DNA of 64,000 nt from Nemertoderma westbladi (Eukaryota > Xenacoelomorpha > Nemertodermatida > Nemertodermatidae). Under the pieces are notes generated by a model, which did not search any database, was not told the DNA's origin, and saw only the letters and a program-made list of their open reading frames with translations. The stretch spans positions 1-64,000 of the forward strand of contig JAUCBJ010005472.1 of NCBI GenBank assembly GCA_032718475.1, in the 5' to 3' direction. Below are positions 1-8,326 of this stretch, in pieces (positions within the stretch are counted from its first letter, which is position 1; every line of letters starts with the position of its first letter). Both the position numbers and the translations under genes were made by a program.

Positions 1-177
1 AATAATAATAATATATATTTATATCGCGCCTTTAAGAATAAAAATATACTTGCAAGGCGCCAGCAATAACGATATGAAAGTCATTAAGGTATACACGAAT
101 ACATAAATGAAGAAGAGTATACATAGAGAAGGTATACATAAATGATAGTCAAAAAACGTAAAAAAGTACATTTATAG
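1..177 (-). other. LINE 3' UTR and tail
   Basis: AT-rich noncoding stretch downstream of the ORF2 stop codon. It contains short near-repeats (for example 'gtatacat' variants near 90-150) and ends, on the minus strand, in an ATT-triplet run at position 1. No gene is visible. Confidence 0.5.
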
Positions 178-3100
178 TTATTCATATTCTTCCTTGAAAA
201 GGAAAGTTTTCAGGCGAGATTTGAATGAGTCAACTCCAGGTGCGCTACGGACATTCATCGGCAGAGAGTTCCAAACCTGTGGTGCAGCAACGGAAAAAGC
301 GCGTTTTCCATAATTTGAGAGACGAAATCTTGGTACGACGAGCAACATCTTATCACTGGAGCGTAACTCGCGATGCAGAACATATGGTGTCAATAGGTCC
401 CTGAGATATTGAGGTGCCAGGCCGTTCAAACATTTGTAAGTCAACAACGCTATTTTGAAATCAATACGGCGACGAACAGGAAGCCAATGTAGGCTTTTAA
501 GGACAGGTGTAATATGTTCCCGCTTTCGGACACCCAGTAGAAGACGCGCGGCTGAGTTTTGTACATATTGTAGCTTCTTAATGAGATTATTCGGCAGACC
601 ATAATATAGCGAATTGTTGCAGTCTAGCTTGCTTGTTACCAAGGCATGTATAAGAGTCTCTAGAGTGTCCTTCTGTAAACATTTTCTGATTTTGGACAGG
701 TTCCGAAGGTGGAAGAAGGAATCTCGCACAGTGATGGCAATCTGTTTACTAAAAGACAAATGAGCGTCTATGTAGAAGCCAATGTCACGGGCGTCACTGC
801 TACATTTTACTCTATTGTTGCCTATTTGTAGACAAGGCGGGTCTATCTGACATCCAAACCGTGATTGCAACAATAAACATTCTGTCTTGTCCGTATTCAT
901 CTTGAGTAGATTTGTATTCATCCAGCTCTGTATGTCACGTAAACATTCCTCGGTAACTTCTACTGCCGCACCCAGATGTGATGGTTCAAATGCAATATAT
1001 ATTTGAGTGTCGTCGGCATATAAGTGATATGTTAAACCATGCTTTAATATGACAGACGACAGGGAGCGAGTATATATTGTGAAAAGTAAGGGTCCTAAAA
1101 CGGAACCTTGAGGTAAGCCATACTTCAGGTCTTTGAATTTCGAGTACGCGTCACCAATAAGTACCTGTTGTTTACGTCCTGAAAGGTATGAACGAAACCA
1201 TTGCAGTGCATTATCTTTTACCCCAATATCATGTTCTAGAATATTCAGTAAGATACTGTGTTCCACCGTATCAAAGGCCGCGCTTAGATCCAATAGTATA
1301 AGTAGCACAGCTGACCCGCTATCGATACTTCGTAGTACATTATCAGTAACCGACAGTAATGCAGTTTCAGTACTATGTAATGGTCGATATGCACTTTGCA
1401 TTGGCTCATTAAGAGAGTTCATATCCATATGTTTCATTAGCTGTATAGCTACGGCCTTCTCAGTTAACTTGGCTATGTATATGAGATGTGAGACTGGTCT
1501 AAAGTTCTTAAAAACTTCCGGGTCCAGACGCAGCTTCTTCAGTACCGGCGATAATACCGCTTCTTTGAAAAGTTGTGGAACTGTAGAAGTTGAAAGTGAC
1601 AAATTAATAATTATTGTGATAATGGGTAGAAGTAACTTGATGGATAATTTAACTAAACGCGTTGGCATCGGGTCACACGGACTAGATTTCGATTTTGAGT
1701 TGTTTATTAGAGCTTCAGTATCAGCTGTGGACAGGTCATCAAATATTCGGAAGGAATTGTTTGGAGATTCAGTTAGAGCTGCTGCCGGAGTAACCATTAC
1801 CGGATTCGGATCCGCTGGAGTAGCAGTTACCGGATTCGGACCCGCTGGAGTAACGGTTACCGGATTCGGATCCGTTGGAGTAACCGTTACCGGTTTCGGA
1901 CCCATTGGAGTAACGGTTACCGGTTTCGGAACCGTTGGAGTAATGGTTACCAGATTCGGTACCGCTGGTGTCTGTTGTAAATCATCCCGTATGTCTGTTA
2001 TTTTCTTATCGAAAAAGTCAGCAAATCTGTTCGCCAGCTCCTCTTCACTGTCTGCGTCAGGTAACTTTGTTTTAGTCTTCCGGTACAGTATTGTATCAAT
2101 TACTGAGAATAATTTCTTTTGATTACCCGCATTTTCTTTTATTATGTCCCGATAAAATGTTTCTTTTGCTGTAACAATAATATCAGAAACGCGTTTACAC
2201 TGATCTCTATAAGCAGTTTGGTCAACAATAAGTTTAGATTTTCGATACTTCCTCTCTAATTGTCGCCGTTTTCTTTTCTCCTCTGCAATGTTATCGTTGT
2301 ACCACTCTGACTCGGGACGTCTTCGCACGGTTTTCCGCATTGCCGGAGCATGTTTATTCATTATCATGGATAATGTGTCATTGTATTGAAGCAACATATC
2401 ATTGAGATTATCAGAGGGAGTTTGACATAACGGTGATGATTCTAGATCGTATGTAAGGTGATCCCAGTTAATTTTTTTAATGTTTCTATATGTAAATGAT
2501 TCAAGGGGCATTTCTGGTTTAAGCAGATCAATATCGAAATGTACAGCAAAATGGTCGGATAATCCAATATCTTCAATGTGGATGTTTTTGATAGTTTTCT
2601 CATCATCTGAATGAACCAGAATAAGGTCAAGAGTGTGCCCATGTCTGTGAGTTGGCTCCGTTACTAACTGCACCAACCCAAAACATTTGATTAGGTTGCC
2701 GAAATCATTAGCATCTTTGTCGTTCTTGTCATCCACATGAAAGTTAAAATCCCCCAATAAAGTAATCTTCCCAGCCATGATGATTATATGCTGCATGAAA
2801 TCTGCAAATTGGTCAAAGAATTGCTGTACAGTTAATCCATTTGTAGCCGAGGGGCACGTCCGATATACTATAATAATCCTCATCAATACCCCAATATAAA
2901 TCATTGTAAATTCAATATATTCAAAGGTCGAGTAAACTACACAATTGGCGCTTTTCTTTAGTTTTAGAGTCTCATTGTGTATACAAGCCACACCTCCTCC
3001 CCTACATCCGGTGCGGGCTTGACTCTGCACTGTGCCACCAGTGGGGCATATTTCATTAACTATTATGTCATCATCCACATCACCCCTTAACCACGTTTCG

Positions 3101-3837
3101 GTAATAGCAGTTATGTCAAATTTCTCATCCACTATGTAGTCCTTTATTACCGGAGCTTTGTTAACAATGGATCTAGCATTGTATAAGCAACAATGTATCA
3201 GCTGAGATCGGGAACCAACCGGTATCGGACCCGCTGGAGTAACGGTTGCCGGATTCGGACATGCTGGAGTAACAGTTACCGGATTCGGACCCGCTGGAGT
3301 AAGAGTTACCGGATTAGGACCCGGTGGAGTAACGGTTACTGGTTTCTGACCCGATGGAATAACGTTTCCCGTATTCGTATTCGGACCCGCTGGAGTAACT
3401 GTTACCGGATTCGGACCCGCTGGAGTAACGTTTCTCGTATTCGGACCCGCTGGAGTAAGGTTTCGCGTATTCGGACCCGCTGGAGTAACGTATCCCGTAT
3501 TCGGACCCGCTCGGGTAACTTTTCTCGTATTCGGACCCGCTGGAGTAACAGTTACCAGTTTCGGACCCGCTGGAGTAACAGTTACGGGATTCGGACCTGC
3601 TGGAGTAACAGTTACTGGATTCGGACCCGCTGGAGTTACAGTTACCGGATTTGGACCCGCTGGAGTAACATATCCCAGATTCGGACCCGCTGGAGTAATG
3701 TATCCTGTATTCGGACCCGCTGGAGTAACGTTTCCCATATTCTGACCCGCTGGAGTAACGTATCCCATATTCGGACTCGCTGGAGTTACGTTTCCCGTAT
3801 TCGGACCCGCTGGAGTAACGGTTTCTGGATTCGGCAC
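178..3837 (-). CDS. LINE ORF2: endonuclease and reverse transcriptase with Pro/Thr repeat arrays
   Basis: The 1219-residue frame encodes the enzyme that nicks target DNA and reverse-transcribes the element RNA. Residues 1 to about 208 are some 20 copies of a 10-residue Thr/Pro/Gly unit (type VTVTPAGPNP). An apurinic-type endonuclease follows (about 210-430) with the motifs NARS, TETW, GDFNFH and SDHF. A basic linker contains a second array of the same unit (about 621-684). The RT domain follows, with LDLSAAFD, GLPQGSVLGPLLF and the catalytic YADD near residue 940. The tail (LHWLPVRRRIDFK...) is typical of CR1/L2/Jockey-type LINEs. The given start is a GTG; the frame is open upstream to 3894, directly after the ORF1 stop, with no ATG between, so translation by readthrough or reinitiation is likely. 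No inactivating change was seen. Confidence 0.93.
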   Translation of the reverse strand: MPNPETVTPAGPNTGNVTPASPNMGYVTPAGQNMGNVTPAGPNTGYITPAGPNLGYVTPAGPNPVTVTPAGPNPVTVTPAGPNPVTVTPAGPKLVTVTPAGPNTRKVTRAGPNTGYVTPAGPNTRNLTPAGPNTRNVTPAGPNPVTVTPAGPNTNTGNVIPSGQKPVTVTPPGPNPVTLTPAGPNPVTVTPACPNPATVTPAGPIPVGSRSQLIHCCLYNARSIVNKAPVIKDYIVDEKFDITAITETWLRGDVDDDIIVNEICPTGGTVQSQARTGCRGGGVACIHNETLKLKKSANCVVYSTFEYIEFTMIYIGVLMRIIIVYRTCPSATNGLTVQQFFDQFADFMQHIIIMAGKITLLGDFNFHVDDKNDKDANDFGNLIKCFGLVQLVTEPTHRHGHTLDLILVHSDDEKTIKNIHIEDIGLSDHFAVHFDIDLLKPEMPLESFTYRNIKKINWDHLTYDLESSPLCQTPSDNLNDMLLQYNDTLSMIMNKHAPAMRKTVRRRPESEWYNDNIAEEKRKRRQLERKYRKSKLIVDQTAYRDQCKRVSDIIVTAKETFYRDIIKENAGNQKKLFSVIDTILYRKTKTKLPDADSEEELANRFADFFDKKITDIRDDLQQTPAVPNLVTITPTVPKPVTVTPMGPKPVTVTPTDPNPVTVTPAGPNPVTATPADPNPVMVTPAAALTESPNNSFRIFDDLSTADTEALINNSKSKSSPCDPMPTRLVKLSIKLLLPIITIIINLSLSTSTVPQLFKEAVLSPVLKKLRLDPEVFKNFRPVSHLIYIAKLTEKAVAIQLMKHMDMNSLNEPMQSAYRPLHSTETALLSVTDNVLRSIDSGSAVLLILLDLSAAFDTVEHSILLNILEHDIGVKDNALQWFRSYLSGRKQQVLIGDAYSKFKDLKYGLPQGSVLGPLLFTIYTRSLSSVILKHGLTYHLYADDTQIYIAFEPSHLGAAVEVTEECLRDIQSWMNTNLLKMNTDKTECLLLQSRFGCQIDPPCLQIGNNRVKCSSDARDIGFYIDAHLSFSKQIAITVRDSFFHLRNLSKIRKCLQKDTLETLIHALVTSKLDCNNSLYYGLPNNLIKKLQYVQNSAARLLLGVRKREHITPVLKSLHWLPVRRRIDFKIALLTYKCLNGLAPQYLRDLLTPYVLHRELRSSDKMLLVVPRFRLSNYGKRAFSVAAPQVWNSLPMNVRSAPGVDSFKSRLKTFLFKEEYE
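1783..1975 (-). repeat. 30-bp coding repeat array in the EN-RT linker
   Basis: About six copies of a 30-bp unit (plus-strand core GGAGTAACGGTTACC) encode VTVTPxxPNP-type decapeptides between the endonuclease and RT domains. The unit is the same as in the N-terminal array at 3205-3834, and frame is maintained throughout. Confidence 0.9.
3205..3834 (-). repeat. 30-bp coding repeat array at the ORF2 N-terminus
   Basis: About 20 tandem 30-bp units (plus-strand core TCGGACCCGCTGGAGTAAC) code for a Pro/Thr/Gly-rich N-terminal extension of ORF2. Units vary by point changes, and one has a short internal in-frame duplication. Opposite-strand frames over this array are open only because the unit length is a multiple of three. 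Confidence 0.92.
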
Positions 3838-3888
3838 CCAATGAACAGATCGACATGCAGTACTTGGATGTAGGGGTAAGCGTACGGA

Positions 3889-3897
3889 TGGTTGTCA
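3889..3897 (-). promoter_or_regulatory. Leaky-stop candidate between LINE ORF1 and ORF2
   Basis: On the minus strand the ORF1 stop TGA is followed immediately by CAA CCA, which matches the CAR-YYA hexanucleotide known to promote stop-codon readthrough. The downstream frame stays open for 19 codons into ORF2 without a frameshift. The function is inferred; the context is directly visible. Confidence 0.6.
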
Positions 3898-5073
3898 ATC
3901 CAGATCAACCTGCAGCTGCCCTGCAGACCCTGGATTGCTCGGTGTAAGAGTAACCGTTGATTTCTCAATAACAGAAACATCAGTGTTAGACAGACCATTC
4001 TGTGGATGCTCCGCATCCGACCGTGCACTCCTCTTTAGTGCACTGGAGTCCACAACTTCATTCTTGTAGATAACCCAATGGGTTTTCGGATCTGTAGCTA
4101 TCAAGTCTCGTCGTCGTTGACGCAACTGAAATTGTAAGGTACTTTCTGCAGGAGTGTAGTCGGGCGATATATAGACCTCATTATAACGTCTGCATTTACG
4201 AAGCTCTCTAGATTTCTTCAGTATAGCAGCGCGTTTCTCCTTCGGGAGGGTTACGACAATTGGTTGAGTTCTAATGTTGCCAGCATTCCCAGCTCGTCTC
4301 TTTGTCTTTATTTGGGACTCATTTAATTGTATATTCAACGAACAGGCTATGTTGATTACCGCTTTGGTGTCATTGTCGTTCTCACAAGAAGGCAAACCTT
4401 TAATAACGAGGTTTAATTCCCGGCGTCGCTGGTCGGCTTCCTCGTCCTTAATCTGACGGGCGAGGACGGCAACGTTAGTGGCGGCCGGAGTACCCTTCCC
4501 CCGCGGACGGCGAGGAGGAACAACGTTCCAGCTCGCACCGTCATTGGTATCAGACACGCCTCGCTCAGTAGTCGACTGGAGATCAAGATCCTCTAGTTGC
4601 TGTTTAATTTCCTCTCTTTTTCGTTCATCACTTTCAATGTAATTGTTTAAATTACTTTGAATTTCTTTTACTGAATCCTGGAGCGACTTAGTAACTTGGT
4701 CCCGATCCGCAGCGTCGTTTTCGAAGCAGTCGCGTAGCGCATTGAGTTCAGAGTCATGTCGTGATTCCAATTCCTTAATCTCATCAGATAGCCGTATGAT
4801 GTGTTTTGCCATGCATTTCCCACAATAGAATTGAACCGAACCGAAATTTGTACCAGGTTTAGCCACGATGATCACAGTAATCTTGCAACTACTTCCGGAG
4901 CACTCTACCTCGATCTCTTCCTGTCCGTCGATCCTAGAATCGGATGTTCGTTGGTTGCCATTGCCGTCAGCCGGTAACTTTTTCCTACTGTTATACTGAA
5001 GTTGCCCACTTTGACGGCGTCGGTGGTTGTCCCCTACTGATAGGGATTTTCTTTCTGGTTGAGAATTACTCAT
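3895..5073 (-). CDS. LINE ORF1 nucleic-acid-binding protein
   Basis: A 392-residue protein, the presumed RNA-binding partner of ORF2 in the retrotransposition particle. A basic Ser/Arg-rich N-terminus leads into a C-x(n)-C...C-x2-C zinc-binding-like segment (about 58-92). A charged helical coiled-coil stretch follows (about 92-170), then an RRM-like region (about 205-320, beginning RRRELNLVIKGLP) of the kind seen in LINE ORF1 proteins. The C-terminus carries a single degenerate copy (VTLTPSNPG) of the decapeptide that is amplified in ORF2. The start is an ATG at 5071-5073. It lies in the same frame as ORF2, one TGA apart. Confidence 0.85.
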   Translation of the reverse strand: MSNSQPERKSLSVGDNHRRRQSGQLQYNSRKKLPADGNGNQRTSDSRIDGQEEIEVECSGSSCKITVIIVAKPGTNFGSVQFYCGKCMAKHIIRLSDEIKELESRHDSELNALRDCFENDAADRDQVTKSLQDSVKEIQSNLNNYIESDERKREEIKQQLEDLDLQSTTERGVSDTNDGASWNVVPPRRPRGKGTPAATNVAVLARQIKDEEADQRRRELNLVIKGLPSCENDNDTKAVINIACSLNIQLNESQIKTKRRAGNAGNIRTQPIVVTLPKEKRAAILKKSRELRKCRRYNEVYISPDYTPAESTLQFQLRQRRRDLIATDPKTHWVIYKNEVVDSSALKRSARSDAEHPQNGLSNTDVSVIEKSTVTLTPSNPGSAGQLQVDLD

Positions 5074-5304
5074 TATAATTCAATCACCAATAATCAGATA
5101 ATATAATATTACAGAACCAGTTAAACAAGTTGGCGAGTGTAATCAGGTCAGATAGGACTCTCCAATTAAATTAATAAATTTGTATTCCTCAACTTAGCTA
5201 TTTTTTTTTTCAAAATAATTAATAAACTATATTTAACAATTTATTATAAATCGTATTTTTGTGGCAACACTTACGAAAAATCGTTCTACGAAAAATCGTT
5301 CTAC
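5074..5304 (-). other. LINE 5' leader and junction
   Basis: AT-rich noncoding sequence upstream of ORF1. Near 5270-5310 there are two to three copies of a 16-bp word (ACGAAAAATCGTTCT) just before the minisatellite. The exact LINE 5' end cannot be placed. Confidence 0.4.
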
Positions 5305-7792
5305 GAAAAATAAGTTAGTGTTCTACTGTCAGCATTAGAGTATGGAGGACTGCTGTAACCGGTTAGTTAGTGTTCTACTGTCAGCATTAGAGTATAGAAG
5401 ACTGCAACTATAACCGGTTAGTTAGTGTTATATTGTCAGCACTAGTGTATGGAGGACTACTGTAACCGGTTAGTTAGTGTTATATTGTCAGCACTATTGT
5501 ATGGAGACTACAACTATAACCGGTTAGTTAGTGTTCTACTGTCAGCACTAGTGTATGGAGGACTACTGTAACCGGTTAGTTAGTGTTCTACTGTCAGCAT
5601 TAGAGTATGGAGGACTACTGTAACCGGTTAGTTAGTGTTCTACTGTCAGCATTAGAGTATAGAAGACTGCAACTATAACCGGTTAGTTAGTGTTATATTG
5701 TCAGCACTAGTGTATGGAGGACTACTGTAACCGGTTAGTTAGTGTTATATTGTCAGCACTATTGTATGGAGACTACAACTATAACCGGTTAGTTAGTGTT
5801 CTACTGTCAGCACTAGTGTATGGAGGACTACTGTAACCGGTTAGTTAGTGTTCTACTGTCAGCATTAGAGTATGGAGGACTACTGTAACCGGTTAGTTAG
5901 TGTTATATTGTCAGCACTAGTGTATGGAGGACTACTGTAACCGGTTAGTTAGTGTTCTACTGTCAGCACTATTGTATGGAGACTACAACTATAACCGGTT
6001 AGTTAGTGTTCTACTGTCAGCACTAGTGTATGGAGGACTACTGTAACCGGTTAGTTAGTGTTCTACTGTCAGCATTAGAGTATGGAGGACTACTGTAACC
6101 GGTTAGTTAGTGTTATATTGTCAGCACTAGTGTATGGACTACTGTAACCGGTTAGTTAGTGTTCTACTGTCAGCATTAGAGTATGGAGGACTACTGTAAC
6201 CGGTTAGTTAGTGATTTACTGTCAGCACTAGTGTATATAAGACTGCAACTATAACCGGTTAGTTAGTGTTATATTGTCAGCACTAGTGTATGGAGGACTA
6301 CTGTAACCGGTTAGTTAGTGTTCTACTGTCAGCACTAGTGTATGGAGGACTACTGTAACCGGTTAGTTAGTGTTCTACTGTCAGCATTAGAGTATGGAGG
6401 ACTACTGTAACCGGTTAGTTAGTGATTTACTGTCAGCACTAGTGTATATAAGACTGCACCTATAACCGGTTAGTTAGTGTTATATTGTCAGCACTAGTGT
6501 ATGGAGGACTACTGTAACCGGTTAGTTAGTGATCTATTGTCAGCACTAGTGTATGGAGGACTACTGTATCCGGTTAGTTAGTGTTCTACTGTCAGCACTA
6601 GTGTATGGACTACTGTAACCGGTTAGGTAGTGTTCTACTGTCAGCATTAGAGTATGGAGGACTACTGTAACCGGTTAGTTAGTGATTTACTGTCAGCACT
6701 AGTGTATATAAGACTGCAACTATAACCGGTTAGTTAGTGTTATATTGTCAGCACTAGTGTATGGAGGACTACTGTAACCTGTTAGTTAGTGTTCTACTGT
6801 CAGCACTAGTGTATGGAGGACTACTGTAACCGGTTAGTTAGTGTTCTACTGTCAGCACTAGTGTATGGAGGACTACTGTAACCGGTTAGTTAGTGTTCTA
6901 CTGTCAGCATTAGAGTATGGAGGACTACTGTAACCGGTTAGTTAGTGATTTACTGTCAGCACTAGTGTATTGAGGACTACAACTATAACCGGTTAGTTAG
7001 TGTTCTACTGTTAGCACTAGTGTATGGAGGACTACTGTAACCGGTTAGTTAGTGTTATATTGTCAGCACTAGTGTATGGAGGACTACTGTAACCGGTTAG
7101 TTAGTGTTCTACTGTCAGCACTAGTGTATGGAGGACTACTGTAACCGGTTAGTTAGTGTTCTACTGTCAGCATTAGAGTATGGAGGACTACTGTAACCGG
7201 TTAGTTAGTGTTATATTGTCAGCACTAGTGTATGGAGGACTACTGTAACCGGTTAGTTAGTGTTCTACTGTCAGCATTAGAGTATAGAAGACTGCAACTA
7301 TAACCGGTTAGTTAGTGTTCTACTGTCAGCACTAGTGTCTGGAGGACTACTGTAACCGGTTAGTTAGTGTTCTACTGTCAGCATTAGAGTATGGAGGACT
7401 ACTGTAACCGGTTAGTTAGTGATTTACTGTCAGCACTAGTGTATATAAGACTGCAACTATAACCGGTTAGTTAGTGTTATATTGTCAGCACTAGTGTATG
7501 GAGGACTAATGTAACCTGTTAGTTAGTGTTCTACTGTCAGTACTAGTGTATGGACTACTGTAACCGGTTAGCTAGTGATCTATTGTCAGCACTAGTGTAT
7601 GGAGGACTACTGTAACCGGTTAGTTAGTGTTCTACTGTCAGCATTAGAGTATAGAAGACTACAACTATAACCGGTTAGTTAGTGTTCTACTGTCAGCACT
7701 AGTGTATATAAGACTGCAACTATAACTGGTTAGTTAGTGTTACATTGTCAGCACTAGTGTATGGAGGACTACTGTAACCGGTTAGTTAGTGC
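5305..7792. repeat. ~52-bp minisatellite with higher-order pattern
   Basis: Roughly 48 tandem units of 48-55 bp, recognisable by CCGGTTAGTTAGTG and CTGTCAGCA. Several unit types occur (CATTAGAGTATGG, CACTAGTGTATGG, CACTATTGTATGG, CACTAGTGTATATAAG) and they recur in the same order, so the array grew by multi-unit duplication. For example the five-unit series at about 5320-5575 is repeated at about 5605-5865. No coding frame. Confidence 0.95.
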
Positions 7793-8190
7793 GGGGTTGG
7801 TTTATGCATAGCTTAACATTTACGGTGCAGTCCGAGTGAACTTTATCATATCTCACATCCTTCATGTAGCGAATCTAATTAGTAACAGAGTAACTATGGC
7901 CGTGCTCGATCAATTATTGATTCAACTTTCGACTTTTCTAAATAGAAAATTCCATCCACCTGTTCAACAAAAGGCTTTATTCACTTTTGTAGTTAACCCC
8001 AAATATAAAAAAAATTGGAAATACCATCTGCTCATTATAATCTCATGAAAGCGCTCTTCACCGATACTAAAATGGTAATGAATGAATTATATAATCAATG
8101 TAAACCACCAGACACTGTCAATCACATCTAATGAGCCCCAATGATATTCAATGATGGCATAAATCAATAGTAGATGCTACCCTTCCACAG
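7793..8190. other. Intergenic spacer upstream of the secreted-protein gene
   Basis: About 400 bp between the minisatellite and the promoter. A short open frame at 7836-8048 has no recognisable features. No repeat or RNA gene seen. Confidence 0.5.
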
Positions 8191-8196
8191 AAGAAC

Positions 8197-8240
8197 TATA
8201 TATAAGAAATAGTTTGTTGGAGATTTTATTTAGTCAGTGA
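8197..8240 (+). promoter_or_regulatory. Core promoter: TATA box plus initiator-like motif
   Basis: TATATATAAG lies at 8197-8206 and TCAGTG, resembling the animal TCAGT initiator, at 8234-8239. That is about 30 bp downstream of the TATAAG core and 27 bp before the ATG at 8266. Spacing fits a focused core promoter with a very short 5' UTR. The start site itself is inferred. Confidence 0.6.
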
Positions 8241-8265
8241 ATAATATAAATCTAAAAGCTGTAAA

Positions 8266-8326
8266 ATGAATCCTCATTATATTGGAATAACTTCTGTTAT
8301 TACTTTGCTGGTGGTTCTGCCTTGTG
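8266..8326 (+). CDS. Exon 1: signal peptide
   Basis: The ATG at 8266-8268 opens 20 codons rich in Ile/Thr/Leu/Val, ending Leu-Pro-Cys, typical of a signal peptide. The exon ends one base into the next codon at a strong donor (G|GTGAGT at 8327). It is too short to appear as a standalone ORF. Confidence 0.75.

Larger units (their letters stand above)
1..5270 (-). mobile_element. Full-length non-LTR retrotransposon (LINE, CR1/L2/Jockey-like)
   Basis: The element is read on the minus strand: 5' leader about 5074-5270, ORF1 3895-5073, ORF2 178-3837, 3' UTR 1-177. Both ORFs are open over their whole length and the EN and RT catalytic motifs are present, so it may be recent. The 3' end on the minus strand finishes in ATT triplets at the window edge, which fits the short tandem tail many LINEs carry, but the true end may lie outside. 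The 5' edge is placed only approximately, just before a 52-bp minisatellite begins at about 5305. Clade assignment is by overall resemblance of RT and C-terminal tail and is an inference. Confidence 0.88.

Noticed and set aside
1133-2122. Long plus-strand ORF opposite LINE ORF2
   Set aside because: It is the antisense shadow of the RT region; low-complexity residues come from the 30-bp repeat.
3193-3873. 226-residue plus-strand ORF rich in Arg-Thr-Trp-Ser and a 194-residue minus ORF
   Set aside because: Both are out-of-frame readings of the 30-bp coding repeat; a repeat unit divisible by three keeps several frames open.
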